64,000 bases of DNA from Shouchella lonarensis (GTDB lineage: Bacteria > Bacillota > Bacilli > Bacillales > Bacillaceae_D), in contig NZ_FMYM01000008.1 of the NCBI RefSeq assembly GCF_900096965.1, positions 62,001 to 126,000 on the forward strand. Reading direction: 5' to 3'. Both the position numbers and the translations under genes were made by a program. This document shows positions 1 through 8,805 of this stretch, in pieces (the stretch's first letter is position 1; each line of letters begins with the position of its first letter). The notes beneath the pieces are model-generated. The model was not told the DNA's origin, did not search any database, and was given only the letters and a program-made list of their open reading frames with translations.

Positions 1-255
1 ATTTTAAAGCAACAGTTAACGAGCACGTGGTCAGCCAAACTTGCAGCCGGGGTATTAAAACCTCACTTCAAGGAAATCAAAGCAAAATTAGATTATGCTG
101 AGTACGGCGGGGCTGGTTTATTCGGATTAAAGGCACCCGTCATTAAAGCGCACGGCTCTTCAGATGCACAAGCGTTGTTTCACGCCATTCGCCAAGCGCA
201 GCTAATGGTTGAACAACAAGTTGTACAAGTCATTCGTGAAAATTTACCAGAATAA
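1..255 (+). CDS. plsX: Phosphate acyltransferase PlsX, C-terminal part
   Basis: Reading frame 1 is open from the first base to a TAA at 253-255, giving the last 84 residues. They contain the PlsX-like stretch [18 protein letters not shown] and a helical C-terminal tail. PlsX makes acyl-phosphate from acyl-ACP for phospholipid synthesis at the inner face of the membrane. The start lies outside the window. The gene leads directly into fabD (9-bp gap), matching the plsX-fabD-fabG-acpP order of Bacillus, where the group is usually controlled by FapR upstream of the part visible here. Confidence 0.93.
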   Translation: MLKQQLTSTWSAKLAAGVLKPHFKEIKAKLDYAEYGGAGLFGLKAPVIKAHGSSDAQALFHAIRQAQLMVEQQVVQVIRENLPE

Positions 256-264
256 GGTGATACC

Positions 265-1203
265 ATGACGAAACGAGCGTTTTTGTTCCCTGGACAAGGG
301 GCACAAAAAGTAGGAATGGGACAGGAACTGTTTGCAACGGAAGCAGAAGCACAAAATTTATTGCATCAAGCAGATGAAATACTAGGTTTGTCTTTGTCAG
401 CAATGATACTTGATGGGCCGGAAGAAGATTTAAAGCGTACAGCCTACGCTCAGCCGGCACTCGTAACAATGAGTGCGGCAGTGTTGTCACTGTTCCAATC
501 CGCTGGCATTCGGGCTGATTACGTTGCCGGTCATAGTTTAGGAGAATATAGTGCGTTATTTGCGAGTGAAGCAGTTTCTTTTCAAGATACCGTGCGACTT
601 GTGCACGAGCGTGGCAAATTGATGGAGCAGTCTGTACCAAACGGTCGCGGGACAATGGCCGCAGTATTAGGACTAGAACAAGCAACACTTGAGTCGATCG
701 TGGCACAAGTGTCAAATGGGAATGAAGTTGTTGAGCTTGCTAACTTGAATTGTCCGGGTCAAATTGTCATTTCCGGGACGAAAGCAGCAGTGGAAGCAGC
801 AGGTGAGAAGGCGAAGGAAGCGGGGGCACGCCGGGTGATGCCGCTGGCAGTGAGTGGGCCGTTTCATTCATCATTAATGAAACCTGCCGCAGAAAAATTT
901 GCGCAAGTATTGGCAGAAACAGATGTAGCAACATTACGTACCCCGCTAATCTCAAATGTTAGTGCCGACGTGGTGACATTACCAGAAGTTGTCCGCACGC
1001 AATTGGTGGAACAAATTTATTCCCCAGTTCGATTTGAGGAAAGTATTCGACGGATGATTGCCCTTGGGGTGGATACGTTTATTGAAATTGGTCCAGGAAA
1101 CGTGCTTACCGGTCTTGTCCGCAAAATCGACCGCAGTATGAACGCATTTTCCGTACAAGACAAAGCTTCGTTTACAAAAACAATGGAAGCATTATCCTCT
1201 TAA
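265..1203 (+). CDS. fabD: Malonyl-CoA:ACP transacylase
   Basis: FabD moves the malonyl group from CoA to acyl carrier protein to feed fatty acid elongation in the cytoplasm. The 312-residue product has the usual family length. The N-terminal FLFPGQGAQ motif and the nucleophile elbow GHSLGEYSA (Ser91) are visible, and the second catalytic residue is His201 in SGPFHSS. The ATG at 265 follows an AAGGTGAT Shine-Dalgarno that overlaps the end of plsX, so the two are translated in close succession. fabG starts 14 bases after the stop. Nothing unusual was seen. Confidence 0.97.
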   Translation: MTKRAFLFPGQGAQKVGMGQELFATEAEAQNLLHQADEILGLSLSAMILDGPEEDLKRTAYAQPALVTMSAAVLSLFQSAGIRADYVAGHSLGEYSALFASEAVSFQDTVRLVHERGKLMEQSVPNGRGTMAAVLGLEQATLESIVAQVSNGNEVVELANLNCPGQIVISGTKAAVEAAGEKAKEAGARRVMPLAVSGPFHSSLMKPAAEKFAQVLAETDVATLRTPLISNVSADVVTLPEVVRTQLVEQIYSPVRFEESIRRMIALGVDTFIEIGPGNVLTGLVRKIDRSMNAFSVQDKASFTKTMEALSS

Positions 1204-1217
1204 AAGGAGTGAAAAGC

Positions 1218-1961
1218 ATGTTGGAAAATCAAACGGCGATTGTCACCGGTGCATCGCGGGGGATTGGTAAGGCCATTGCATTCGAATTAGCAAAGGCAGG
1301 AGCAAATGTTGTTGTAAACTATGCTGGCAGCGAGGCACGTGCAGCTGAAGTGGTAGCTGAGATTCAAGCTTTAGGAAGAGAGGCTGTTGCTTATCAAGCG
1401 GATGTGTCACAAAGCGAACAAGTGACAGCGATGATTAAAGATACATTAGCACAATTCGGTAAAATTGATATTCTCGTCAATAATGCAGGGATTACACGGG
1501 ACAATTTGCTCATGCGTATGAAAGAACAAGAGTGGGATGAGGTATTGGACATCAATTTAAAAGGGGTCTTTCATTGCGCGAAAGCAGTGAGTCGGTCGAT
1601 GATGAAGCAACGCTCTGGTCGCATTATTAACGTTGCTTCCGTTGTGGGTGTCATGGGGAATGCTGGACAGGCAAACTATGTTGCGGCGAAAGCAGGTGTC
1701 ATTGGTTTAACGAAATCGCTGGCACGGGAACTTGCCGCCCGCAATATTCGTGTCAATGCTGTTGCGCCGGGTTTTATTACAACAGAGATGACAGATAGCC
1801 TTGGGGAAGACATTCAGACACAATTGCAAGCACAAATTCCCCTTGGAACATTGGGAGAACCAGAAGATGTTGCGCGTGTTGTCCGTTTCTTGGCAAGCGA
1901 AGATGCATCGTATATGACAGGACAAACAATTCACGTGGATGGTGGCATGGTGATGCCGTAA
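1218..1961 (+). CDS. fabG: 3-oxoacyl-ACP reductase
   Basis: FabG is an NADPH-dependent short-chain dehydrogenase that reduces beta-ketoacyl-ACP. The Rossmann motif TGASRGIG is near the N-terminus, followed by NNAG and the catalytic Ser-Tyr-Lys set (INVASVVG, then YVAAK). A GTG at 1209 opens the frame, but the ATG at 1218 is better placed after AAAGGAGTG and gives [11 protein letters not shown], matching the start of Bacillus FabG, so I use 1218 (247 residues). It is co-directional with fabD and acpP. Confidence 0.96.
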   Translation: MLENQTAIVTGASRGIGKAIAFELAKAGANVVVNYAGSEARAAEVVAEIQALGREAVAYQADVSQSEQVTAMIKDTLAQFGKIDILVNNAGITRDNLLMRMKEQEWDEVLDINLKGVFHCAKAVSRSMMKQRSGRIINVASVVGVMGNAGQANYVAAKAGVIGLTKSLARELAARNIRVNAVAPGFITTEMTDSLGEDIQTQLQAQIPLGTLGEPEDVARVVRFLASEDASYMTGQTIHVDGGMVMP

Positions 1962-1998
1962 TCGGAGGTCAAAGGAAGTTTATAGTGAAGAGGGTTTT

Positions 1999-2026
1999 AA
2001 CTTCTGACTTCTGTATTCCGGTCTAG
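1999..2026. repeat. Short dispersed-type repeat, copy 1
   Basis: This stretch lies between fabG and acpP. Its reverse complement matches bases 2320-2340 on the other side of acpP at 18 of 21 positions (core CTAGACC-GAA--CAGAAGTC). acpP is therefore bracketed by inverted copies. It is built from short words such as CAGAAGTC. The acpP -10-like box TACAAT (2032-2037) starts just after it, so it may overlap the acpP promoter. Function unknown. Confidence 0.6.
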
Positions 2027-2072
2027 TATGTTACAATGCTTTTGGTTGTTACTTTGAAAGGGGGTGAATGTT

Positions 2073-2306
2073 GTGTCAGATACATTAGAGCGGGTAAAAA
2101 AAATCGTTGTTGAACATCTTAATGTAGAAGAATCAGAAGTGAAACTTGAAGCTTCTTTCAAAGAAGATTTAGAAGCGGACTCACTTGATGTTGTTGAGCT
2201 TGTCATGGGGCTTGAGGACGAGTTTGAGCTGGAAATTGCTGATGAAGACGCAGAAAAGATTGCTACAGTTGCAGATGTTGTGGATTACATAGAGCGCAAC
2301 AAGTAA
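2073..2306 (+). CDS. acpP: Acyl carrier protein
   Basis: A 77-residue acidic protein carrying growing acyl chains on a 4'-phosphopantetheine arm attached to Ser37 in the DSLDVVEL motif. The GTG at 2073 is chosen over the upstream GTG at 2064 because it is correctly spaced from AAAGGGGGTG and gives the normal 77-residue length. The residue two before the DSL aspartate is Glu (LEADSLD) where most ACPs have Gly (LGADSLD), a mild oddity. A TACAAT box at 2032-2037, with TG two bases before it, suggests the gene has its own promoter besides readthrough from fabG. A terminator follows at 2412. Confidence 0.95.
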   Translation: MSDTLERVKKIVVEHLNVEESEVKLEASFKEDLEADSLDVVELVMGLEDEFELEIADEDAEKIATVADVVDYIERNK

Positions 2307-2310
2307 TCAT

Positions 2311-2394
2311 CCAGAGATTCTAGACCAGAAACCAGAAGTCGGGGTGGGGGAAGTTCTTCAATACCACTACCTCTGATCTCTGGTGACTGATTTC
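2311..2394. repeat. Long imperfect inverted repeat downstream of acpP
   Basis: The segment can fold on itself. CCAGAGAT at 2311 is complementary to ATCTCTGG near 2376, and the flanking words pair imperfectly around a centre near 2350-2362. The left arm contains the second copy (2320-2340) of the repeat found upstream of acpP. The words CCAGAGA, ACCAGAA and CAGAAGTC give it the look of a mobile palindromic or minisatellite-like intergenic repeat. It has no coding capacity and lies before the acpP terminator. Confidence 0.5.
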
Positions 2395-2411
2395 TTTACG
2401 CTGGGAGCGTG

Positions 2412-2437
2412 TCCGCCTTATTAATGAGGCGGGTTTT
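2412..2437 (+). terminator. Rho-independent terminator after acpP
   Basis: Stem CCGCCT/AGGCGG (2413-2418 with 2427-2432) with an eight-base loop followed by GTTTT. It would end the fab operon transcript before rnc. Confidence 0.7.
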
Positions 2438-2519
2438 AATGTTTCATAAAAGAAAAGGTTTTGATACAATTAATAGAGAATTTGTTTGTTGTGCACAAAA
2501 CAATGTAGGGGGTGATATA

Positions 2520-3287
2520 ATGGGCCAATCTGAAAAGTTTCAAAGGAGAGCAAAGACATTAAATCCAAGGCGAATCATTTTAGATAAGCAGCAAAAAGTA
2601 TTATTTACAAATTTACTCGATCACCTTGGACTGACATTTAAACAAGAATCAGTGCTCATTCAAGCATTTACCCATTCTTCCTATGTGAATGAGCACCGAA
2701 TATCTTCTTATAATAACGAGCGGTTAGAGTTTCTAGGTGATGCAGTGTTAGAATTAGCTGTATCGCAATATTTATATAGAACCTATCCGAGTATGAGCGA
2801 AGGCGATATGACTAAATTGCGGGCATCAATTGTGTGTGAGCCCTCATTAGCTCAATTTGCAGAGGAGCTACAATTTGGTCAACTTGTCTTACTAGGAAAA
2901 GGAGAAGAAGTTACAGGTGGACGTACAAGACCAGCGCTTTTAGCGGATGTATTTGAAGCTTTTGTTGGGGCACTATACATTGATCAAGGATTAGAAGCGG
3001 TGTTCTCGTTTTTGACACAGACGATGTATCCTAAGATTAAAGAAGGTGCTTTTCACACAAAGGTAGATTTTAAAAGTCAGCTACAAGAGCTTATTCAACA
3101 AGATAACCGTGGGAAGCTACAATATGTCATTATCCACGAACGTGGTCCCGCCCATGACCGGGAGTTTGTTTCTGAAGTTCGTTTGAATGAAGAGGCGATT
3201 GGAACGGGTTCAGGTCGCTCCAAAAAAGAATCAGAACAATTTGCGGCAAAAGAGGCGCTTGCTCAGTTAAAAAAACATCTACGCTAG
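2520..3287 (+). CDS. rnc: Ribonuclease III
   Basis: RNase III cleaves double-stranded RNA in rRNA maturation and in toxin/antisense duplexes. The nuclease signature [15 protein letters not shown] is in the N-terminal third and a double-stranded RNA-binding domain fills the last ~70 residues ([12 protein letters not shown] ... [14 protein letters not shown]). The open frame begins at 2409, but the ATG at 2520 after TAGGGGGTGAT gives the normal 255 residues. It lies between acpP and smc as in Bacillus. A 10-bp palindrome TTGTGCACAA at 2489-2498 sits in the leader. The locus also has a probable type I toxin RNA pair at 30.8 kb, a typical RNase III substrate. Confidence 0.96.
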   Translation: MGQSEKFQRRAKTLNPRRIILDKQQKVLFTNLLDHLGLTFKQESVLIQAFTHSSYVNEHRISSYNNERLEFLGDAVLELAVSQYLYRTYPSMSEGDMTKLRASIVCEPSLAQFAEELQFGQLVLLGKGEEVTGGRTRPALLADVFEAFVGALYIDQGLEAVFSFLTQTMYPKIKEGAFHTKVDFKSQLQELIQQDNRGKLQYVIIHERGPAHDREFVSEVRLNEEAIGTGSGRSKKESEQFAAKEALAQLKKHLR

Positions 3288-3330
3288 CACGCCTATAGAA
3301 AGAAATGCGCCAAAAAATTTGAGGAGAAAT

Positions 3331-3362
3331 AAAAAAGGAGGCGATCGCACGCTTCCTTTTTT
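3331..3362. terminator. Bidirectional terminator between rnc and the DUF1128 gene
   Basis: AAAAAAGGAGGC and GCTTCCTTTTTT form a stem (one G-T pair) around GATCGCAC. The A run on one side and T run on the other allow termination of both rnc (plus) and the convergent DUF1128 gene (minus). Confidence 0.8.
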
Positions 3363-3369
3363 CAGGTCA

Positions 3370-3597
3370 TTAATTTGATGTACCTCTCAATTGACCTAGT
3401 TCTTGGACAATCTCATCTAACTCATGGATGGAAAAAGACGGTTGTCTCATAATGTGTGCATGTAAATCTCGCAAGTCGTCGTGGCGCGCAGTGCTGACAG
3501 CATCAGCCTTAATGACGCTGGCATTGACGATATTTAGCTTCTTTTTAATATCTGTCAACATCGCATCAACTTCTTCGACGGTATATAATTGTGTCAA
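3370..3597 (-). CDS. DUF1128 family protein
   Basis: A small cytoplasmic helical protein of about 75 residues. The pattern IKKKLNIVNASVIKAD followed by a segment ending IVQELGQLR is what I recognise as DUF1128 (YfkK-like, unknown function). The frame extends to an ATG at 3639, but that has no Shine-Dalgarno. The TTG at 3597 lies 9 bases after GGGGAG and gives the expected length, so I use it; the ATG at 3606 abuts the GGGGAG. It is the only minus-strand gene in the first 15 kb, inserted between rnc and smc. Confidence 0.65.
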   Translation of the reverse strand: MTQLYTVEEVDAMLTDIKKKLNIVNASVIKADAVSTARHDDLRDLHAHIMRQPSFSIHELDEIVQELGQLRGTSN

Positions 3598-3707
3598 ATG
3601 TCTCATCTCCCCTGTCGGACAATACTTATACGATAACATGAAATGAGACAGGGTCCAACAAAAAAATGTGTGAGTTTTGGAAGTGGAGAGAAAGTGAGGA
3701 GGAGTGT

Positions 3708-6700
3708 ATGTTCCTCAAGCAATTGGAAGTAAAGGGATTTAAATCTTTTGCTGCAGCAATGACGATTGAATTTACACCGGGTCTGACGGCGGTTGTCGGT
3801 CCGAACGGGAGTGGAAAAAGTAATATTGCCGATGCGATTCGCTGGGTACTAGGAGAACAGAGCGTACGGTCGTTACGAGGTGCGCGCATGCAAGACGTCA
3901 TTTTTGCTGGTAGTGATACGAGAAAAGCGGTCAATGTCGCAGAAGTGACGTTAGTATTAAACAATGATGAAGGCCGTTTACCGCTCCCGTATCATGAAGT
4001 CAGTGTCACTAGGCGTTTGTACCGTTCGGGTGAGAGCGAATACTTGCTAAACCGGCAGCCGTGTCGCTTGAAAGATATTACGGATTTGTTTTTAGATTCA
4101 GGACTCGGTCGTGAAGCGTACTCGATCATCGGTCAAGGGAAAGTTGAAGAACTCTTAAGTAGTAAGCCAGAAGATCGGCGCGTCATTTTTGAAGAGGCTG
4201 CCGGCGTGTTGACATATAAAACACGAAAGAAAGAAGCGTTGAAGCGATTAACACAAACTGAGGAAAATTTGTTGCGTGTGACGGATGTGTTAATAGAATT
4301 AAATGAGCAAGTGCAGCCATTAGAAGAGCAAGCGGCCATCGCGAAAGAGTATATTCATTTGAGTGATACGTATCGCGCGCTTGATATTCAAATTCTCGCG
4401 CATGAAATGGGGGAATTACATACCGATTGGACGCAAGCATCTGCGCAGTTGTCGGCAATAAAAGGACAACTGGACGTGCGACAAGTAACATTGGCAGAAT
4501 CAGAACAAACATTGCGCAAGTATCGCGATGAACATGAAGCGTTACAAACGCAGTGGCGAGAGACGCAAAATGAATTGCTTACGGTGAGTGAAGCACTCGA
4601 AAAAAATGAAGGTCTGAGGAATGTGCTGGTAGAGAGAAAAAAGCATGCTGAGCAAAGTGGCGAGCAATTGCGCGCCACGATGGCGACACAAAGGCAGCAC
4701 ATTCAGCAGTTGAAAGAAAAACTTGCTAAATTACTTGCGGATCGTAAACAACTACAGGATCAGCTTCAAGAAATGGCATCCACTTTGCATGAAGTAAAAC
4801 AAGCGCTGTCGTTAACAGAAAAAGATATTGAGCGTCAAATTGAAGATGCGAAAAGTGACTATATTGAGCGGCTGAATGAGCAGGCATCATTGCGTCATGA
4901 GAAACGCTATTTAACGGAGCAACAAAATCAACGTACCCGTAGTTCGCGCCGAACGACCGAAGCTCAGGAAAAGTTACAAGCTGAGCACGAAAAGCTGCAA
5001 GCGCGGTTGCGCGTATTAGAAGACGAACATACAGCGCTTGCGACCGCATATGAAGCGGCCAAGGGTGCAACCGCGCATGCGTTGGAAATGGAAGAAACCG
5101 CGCGGACCCGTTTCTATAAACAAGAAGCAACGTTGTATGAGGCATACGGCACCGAGCAAAAAATAAAAGCAAGACAAGAAGCGTTGCAAGAACTGGAAGA
5201 TGCCCACGCTGGATTTTTCCATGGTGTAAAAGAAGTGTTAAAACAACGGGAAAAGGGATTGTCTGGTGTCTTTGGTGCGGTGGCAGAATGCTTGCGTGTG
5301 TCGAAGCGGTTTGAGACAGCGATTGATGTAGCGCTTGGCGCCCAAATGCAACATATCGTTGTGCAAGATGAACATTCGGCACGGACGGCAATCAACTTTT
5401 TAAAGAAAAACCGTTTAGGACGCGCGACCTTTTTGCCACTGGCAACGGTTCAAGGTAAAACGATGCCGGAGCACGTCCATCATGCGCTTGCGCAAACAGA
5501 TGGTTTTCTCGGACTGGCATCGGCACTCATTACGTATGATGTTACTTACGAAAAAGCAATGCAGCATTTACTGGGGACAACGGTGATTGCGGAGGATTTG
5601 CCAGCAGCAAACCGACTCGCAAAAGTTGCCCGTTACCGGTTTCGTATCGTTACGCTCGCTGGTGAAGTGGTGAGCCCGGGTGGTGCAATGACCGGTGGGA
5701 GTTTGAAACAAAACCAGTCTTCAATCTTGCAACGTAAGCGTGAGCAGGAAGAATTAAAGCAACAATATGAGCAGGTGCAACAAGAAATTACGCGTTTAGA
5801 GCAACAAGTGAAGCAGCGAGCAGCTGCAAAAGCACAGCACCAACAAACATTGCAAGAATTAAAACGAACAGAGGAAGCGAAGCAGCAAGCGTGGCGTGCA
5901 AAAGAGGATGATCTTGCACGTGTACGCGAAGAGGTGCGTGCGCTGACACAAGAAAAAGCGCGTGTTGATCGACAAAACGAAGAGCGAGACACAGAAGCGC
6001 GTGCCGATCAACAGCGTCTACAGCAACTAGCCAACTCCGAACAGGAACTAGTTGTAAAGATTCAAGCAGTGACAGATAAGATCGCTGCCCTCGAAAAGCA
6101 ACGGGCAACGCAGCAACAATCAAAAGAAACGTTGCAGGCGAAGCAAACAGAGTTGCGTATTAAGCAAGCTGAATGCAAACAACAATTGCACCATGTTGAC
6201 ACGCACATAGAGGAAGTACGTGAGTCACTTGCGCAAGTGGAGCAAGCGTTAGCTGTGAATGAAGAGGCGGATGCTTCGCACGGTCGGAACCATGACGCAC
6301 AAACGGAATCAGAAACGACACTCGCCCAGAAAATTGCTGCGGGCGCGCAACAGAAACAAACATTGACAGCACAAGTTACAGCGTTAGAGGCAAAACGAAT
6401 TGATTTAAATGAGCGCTATGCTGCGCTAGAGCAGGCTGTTCAGGAGGAACAAGCCGTTTATGCGCGTTTGCAAGCCGAGAGTCAAAAACTAGATGTCCAT
6501 GTGAACCGTCTGGATGTTGACCTTGATTATCGTTTAAACCGACTCAGTCAAACGTATGAATTATCATATGAAGCAGCGGTCGAAGCATATCCGCTGAGTG
6601 GTAACATTGATGAAGTCCGAACAGAGCGCGCACTTGTGGAACGCTCACTTGACGAAATTGGACCAGTGAATACGGGGGCGATTGAGGAATATGAACGGGT

Positions 6701-7274
6701 CCAAGCACGTGTGTCCTTTCTTACAGCGCAGCAAGAAGATTTACAGGCAGCGCGCGTGTCTTTAGATAAAGCGATCGCAGAAATGGATGAAGAAATGACA
6801 CGACGCTTTAGTGAAACATTTGCGTTGATTCGTGGCCACTTCCAAGACGTGTTTAAACAATTATTTGGTGGTGGCGACGCCGATCTTCTGTTGACAGCAC
6901 CACAACAATTACTGGAAACCGGCGTGGAGATTATGGTGCGTCCACCGGGAAAAAAGCGGCAATTACTTGCTCTCTTATCAGGCGGAGAGCGCGCGCTCAC
7001 GGCGATTGCGTTATTATTTGCGATGTTACGGGTGCGTGCGGTGCCGTTTTGTGTACTGGATGAGGTAGAAGCAGCGCTTGATGAGGCGAATGTCAGTCGT
7101 TTCGCGCAATACTTGCATACGTTGGCGCAAGAAAATCAATTCATTGTGATCACGCACCGAAAAGGAACAATGGAAGAAGCGGACGTGCTCTATGGGGTGA
7201 CAATGGAGGAGTCTGGTGTATCGCGGCTTGTTTCGGTTAAACTGGAAGAGACGGCGCAATTCATAGAAAGCTAG
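3708..7274 (+). CDS. smc: Chromosome partition protein SMC
   Basis: SMC forms the ring-shaped ATPase of bacterial condensin with ScpA and ScpB and organises the chromosome. The 1188-residue protein has an N-terminal Walker A (GPNGSGKSN, about residues 32-40), a first coiled coil, a hinge at roughly residues 515-645, a second coiled coil very rich in Gln, Glu and Arg, and the C-terminal ABC signature LSGGERALTA with Walker B FCVLDEVEAALDEAN. The frame opens at 3666, but ATG 3708 after GAGGAGGAG gives MFLKQLEVKGFKSF, the usual start. It is followed closely by ftsY (12-bp gap), as in Bacillus. Confidence 0.97.
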   Translation: MFLKQLEVKGFKSFAAAMTIEFTPGLTAVVGPNGSGKSNIADAIRWVLGEQSVRSLRGARMQDVIFAGSDTRKAVNVAEVTLVLNNDEGRLPLPYHEVSVTRRLYRSGESEYLLNRQPCRLKDITDLFLDSGLGREAYSIIGQGKVEELLSSKPEDRRVIFEEAAGVLTYKTRKKEALKRLTQTEENLLRVTDVLIELNEQVQPLEEQAAIAKEYIHLSDTYRALDIQILAHEMGELHTDWTQASAQLSAIKGQLDVRQVTLAESEQTLRKYRDEHEALQTQWRETQNELLTVSEALEKNEGLRNVLVERKKHAEQSGEQLRATMATQRQHIQQLKEKLAKLLADRKQLQDQLQEMASTLHEVKQALSLTEKDIERQIEDAKSDYIERLNEQASLRHEKRYLTEQQNQRTRSSRRTTEAQEKLQAEHEKLQARLRVLEDEHTALATAYEAAKGATAHALEMEETARTRFYKQEATLYEAYGTEQKIKARQEALQELEDAHAGFFHGVKEVLKQREKGLSGVFGAVAECLRVSKRFETAIDVALGAQMQHIVVQDEHSARTAINFLKKNRLGRATFLPLATVQGKTMPEHVHHALAQTDGFLGLASALITYDVTYEKAMQHLLGTTVIAEDLPAANRLAKVARYRFRIVTLAGEVVSPGGAMTGGSLKQNQSSILQRKREQEELKQQYEQVQQEITRLEQQVKQRAAAKAQHQQTLQELKRTEEAKQQAWRAKEDDLARVREEVRALTQEKARVDRQNEERDTEARADQQRLQQLANSEQELVVKIQAVTDKIAALEKQRATQQQSKETLQAKQTELRIKQAECKQQLHHVDTHIEEVRESLAQVEQALAVNEEADASHGRNHDAQTESETTLAQKIAAGAQQKQTLTAQVTALEAKRIDLNERYAALEQAVQEEQAVYARLQAESQKLDVHVNRLDVDLDYRLNRLSQTYELSYEAAVEAYPLSGNIDEVRTERALVERSLDEIGPVNTGAIEEYERVQARVSFLTAQQEDLQAARVSLDKAIAEMDEEMTRRFSETFALIRGHFQDVFKQLFGGGDADLLLTAPQQLLETGVEIMVRPPGKKRQLLALLSGGERALTAIALLFAMLRVRAVPFCVLDEVEAALDEANVSRFAQYLHTLAQENQFIVITHRKGTMEEADVLYGVTMEESGVSRLVSVKLEETAQFIES

Positions 7275-7286
7275 GAGGAGATAGAC

Positions 7287-8273
7287 ATGAGTTTTTTTAA
7301 GAAGCTAAAAGAAAAAATGACGAAACAAACAGCGGAAGTGACGGACAAATTTAAGCATGGTCTCGAGAAGACGAGAACGAATTTTTCTGAAAAGATGAAT
7401 GCCCTCGTCGCCCGGTATCGAAAAGTGGACGAAGATTTCTTTGAAGAACTAGAAGAACTTTTTATTGGTGCTGATGTCGGCGTCACAACGGTTATGACGC
7501 TCGTAGATTCATTGCGAGAGGAAGCGAAGTTACGCAATTTAAAGGAGACGAAAGACTTATTGCCGATGATTTCAGAGAAGCTCGCTGCGCTACTAGAAAA
7601 AGAAGGTGATGATCTATCACTACATTTTGAAGAAGAAGGCTTGACGGTGTTTCTCGTTGTCGGTGTGAATGGTGTCGGGAAAACGACGTCGATTGGAAAG
7701 CTCGCCCATCGTTTGACGCAGGAAGGCAAGTCTGTTGTTCTTGCAGCGGGTGACACATTTCGCGCCGGAGCGATTGAACAATTGGAAGTATGGGGTGAGC
7801 GCGTAGGCGTCCCTGTCATCAAGCAACAATCGGGGTCAGACCCAGCAGCTGTCATGTATGATGCGATTCAGGCGGCACGGGCCCGGAAGGCAGATGTGCT
7901 CATTTGTGATACAGCCGGGCGTTTACAAAACAAAGTGAATCTCATGAATGAGCTAGCTAAAGTGAAACGTGTCATTGAACGTGAAGTGCCTGGTGCACCA
8001 CATGAAGTGTTGCTCGTTCTTGATGCCACAACGGGGCAAAACGCGCTATCGCAGGCGAAGATGTTTGGCGAGACGACAGATGTGAGCGGGCTCATTTTAA
8101 CGAAACTAGATGGCACCGCGAAAGGTGGTATTGTCATGGCGATTCGTCAAGAGCTAGACTTGCCAGTGAAGTTTATCGGATTAGGAGAACAAAAAGATGA
8201 CTTACAGCCATTTTGTGCGGAGCAATTTGTTTATGGATTATTCAAAGAGCTGGTCGAGGAAGAGGGGGCGTAA
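7287..8273 (+). CDS. ftsY: Signal recognition particle receptor FtsY
   Basis: FtsY is the membrane-associated GTPase that receives ribosome-nascent chain complexes from Ffh. The 328-residue protein has a short basic N-terminal region (KKLKEKMTKQT) instead of the long acidic domain of enterobacteria. It has the N domain, then G motifs GVNGVGKTT (about residue 129), DTAGR and TKLDGTAKGG. The ATG at 7287 follows AGGAGGAG. It belongs to the smc-ftsY transcription unit, and a new promoter follows at 8302 before ylxM-ffh. Confidence 0.97.
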   Translation: MSFFKKLKEKMTKQTAEVTDKFKHGLEKTRTNFSEKMNALVARYRKVDEDFFEELEELFIGADVGVTTVMTLVDSLREEAKLRNLKETKDLLPMISEKLAALLEKEGDDLSLHFEEEGLTVFLVVGVNGVGKTTSIGKLAHRLTQEGKSVVLAAGDTFRAGAIEQLEVWGERVGVPVIKQQSGSDPAAVMYDAIQAARARKADVLICDTAGRLQNKVNLMNELAKVKRVIEREVPGAPHEVLLVLDATTGQNALSQAKMFGETTDVSGLILTKLDGTAKGGIVMAIRQELDLPVKFIGLGEQKDDLQPFCAEQFVYGLFKELVEEEGA

Positions 8274-8301
8274 CTTTCATACTTGCTGTTAAGAAAAAAA
8301 C

Positions 8302-8330
8302 TTGACAGAACAATATTGATGCGGTAGTAT
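8302..8330 (+). promoter_or_regulatory. SigA-type promoter for ylxM-ffh
   Basis: TTGACA (8302-8307), a 17-bp spacer and TAGTAT (8325-8330), close to the vegetative consensus, lying 93 bp before the likely ylxM start. Confidence 0.75.
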
Positions 8331-8422
8331 ATGTATTTGTAGACGAATCGTCTAGTGTTCTAAATGGCTTTCTTTGTGAAGTACCTTGGCACATGGATAT
8401 GACTGAACAAGGGGCGGATCAC

Positions 8423-8755
8423 TTGCTTGATAAAACATTACGCATGAATTACTTGTTAGATTTTTATCAGTCCTTGTTAACGGAAAAACAGCATCAGTAC
8501 ATGTCTTTATATTATTTAGATGACCTCTCACTTGGAGAGATCGCAGAGAAATATGAGGTAAGCCGACAAGCTGTTTATGACAACATTCGCCGGACAGAAG
8601 TGATGCTTGAGGAATATGAAAGAAAGCTTGGGTTACTCGCAAATTCTATACGACGTCGCGAACTGTTGGCTGAGTTACGTGTCGCAATGGATGAAAATCG
8701 CGGACGAGCAACCTATGATGCGATTATAGACCGCATTGGGCGGCTTGATTCATAA
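8423..8755 (+). CDS. ylxM: Putative SRP-associated helix-turn-helix protein YlxM
   Basis: YlxM is a small protein encoded just before ffh in Bacillota and thought to modulate the signal recognition particle. The product has the recognisable core [23 protein letters not shown], a helix-turn-helix, preceded by [14 protein letters not shown]. The frame extends up to an ATG at 8393 lacking a ribosome site. The TTG at 8423, six bases after AAGGGGCGG, gives a start matching Bacillus YlxM (110 residues). It lies 50 bp before ffh and is probably co-transcribed from the promoter at 8302. Confidence 0.9.
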   Translation: MLDKTLRMNYLLDFYQSLLTEKQHQYMSLYYLDDLSLGEIAEKYEVSRQAVYDNIRRTEVMLEEYERKLGLLANSIRRRELLAELRVAMDENRGRATYDAIIDRIGRLDS

Positions 8756-8805
8756 CACACAGCACGCGTTCAAGGTGAGAAGATATTTGCCAAGGAGGCG
8801 ATTAC

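Noticed and set aside
4133-7000. Several long minus-strand open frames inside smc (up to 221 codons)
   Set aside because: They lie wholly within a strongly supported gene, lack ribosome sites and have low-complexity Cys/Ser/Leu-rich translations typical of antisense shadows.
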